A stretch of DNA of 6,365 nucleotides from Actinomycetota bacterium (GTDB taxonomy: Bacteria; Actinomycetota; Humimicrobiia; Humimicrobiales; Humimicrobiaceae): NCBI GenBank assembly GCA_018897225.1, contig JAHILC010000152.1:1-6365 (forward strand), read 5' to 3'. The position numbers and the translations under genes are program-made. This document shows, piece by piece, positions 6,122 through 6,365 of this stretch. How positions within the stretch are numbered: the first letter of the stretch is position 1; the number at the start of each line of letters is the position of its first letter. Under the pieces are notes generated by a model. The model had not been told where the DNA came from. It searched no databases and saw only the letters and a program-made list of their open reading frames with translations.

Positions 6122-6365
6122 TCACATTACCAAAAGTGGTTTTTTATTTATATTGAAAAATCTTTGCGCAAAACTCTCATTTTTCATTATAATCTGGCTT
6201 CTTTCAGGCCCAACGCTTATCATAGAAATGGGAACTTTTATAAGTTTTTCTATTGCTTCAATATATTTTTTTGTATTTAATGGAAGATCCTCAAAAGATT
6301 TAACGCCACTTATGTCTTCCTTCCAGCCTTCCAGTACTTTATAGACTGGTTTGCATTTGTGCATG
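6122..6365 (-). CDS. purA: Adenylosuccinate synthetase PurA, C-terminal end (5' part outside the window)
   Basis: PurA makes adenylosuccinate from IMP, aspartate and GTP, the committed step to AMP. Only the last 80 residues are present. They match the family's C-terminal end: CKPVYKVLEGWKEDISGV (4-21), the LPLNTKKYIEAIEKL segment, VPISMISVGPERSQII (44-59). The first Met in view is internal, not the start. Most family members stop within a few residues of GPxRxxTI, so the further 21 residues here (NESFAQRFFNINKKPLLVM and two more) are an unusual tail, ended by TGA. PurD lies 89 bases downstream. Identification is firm despite the truncation. Confidence 0.92.
   Translation of the reverse strand, partial: MHKCKPVYKVLEGWKEDISGVKSFEDLPLNTKKYIEAIEKLIKVPISMISVGPERSQIIMKNESFAQRFFNINKKPLLVM

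Overview
The window is an AT-rich bacterial chromosomal segment. Every gene I can support lies on the minus strand, so transcription runs from position 6365 towards position 1. In that order the genes are purA (3' end only), purD, pstB, greA, lysS, mcsA and mcsB (runs off the left edge just before its expected end). No RNA genes, mobile elements, CRISPR arrays or phage genes were seen. The gaps are short (8 to 121 bases), and no gene-free stretch reaches 300 bases. The mcsA/mcsB pair, the low GC and the Shine-Dalgarno sites that are present suggest a low-GC Bacillota-like bacterium, or a deep lineage sharing the McsAB module. The taxon cannot be fixed from this sequence alone.

Right part (6365-3913): the ends of two purine biosynthesis genes, purA and purD, are followed by pstB, the ATPase of the phosphate importer, without any other pst or phoU gene in view. 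Middle (3912-1800): an exact consensus sigma-A/sigma-70 promoter (TTGACA, 17 bases, TATAAT) starts a new unit just after the pstB stop. It drives greA, then lysS, whose Shine-Dalgarno overlaps the greA stop codon. Left part (1799-1): mcsA and mcsB encode the zinc-finger activator and the protein arginine kinase that mark proteins for ClpC/ClpP. They have a candidate extended -10 promoter of their own in the gap after lysS. ctsR, the usual first gene of this operon, is absent here, and no CtsR operator was found.

The most notable observation is that lysS contains an in-frame amber (TAG) codon at codon 352 of 508. The reading frame is otherwise intact and family-like on both sides. The TAG lies in a perfect 10-base tandem repeat with A-runs. 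TAG also ends lysS and pstB at their expected C-termini, so general recoding of TAG is unlikely. The choices are a true truncation, a sequencing or assembly error, or local suppression. Smaller points are an altered RDxxRA motif in McsB, an Asp-to-Glu change at the GreA tip, and a sequence complementary to the greA Shine-Dalgarno lying in the greA promoter discriminator. I found no clear new biological system; most of the window is housekeeping.
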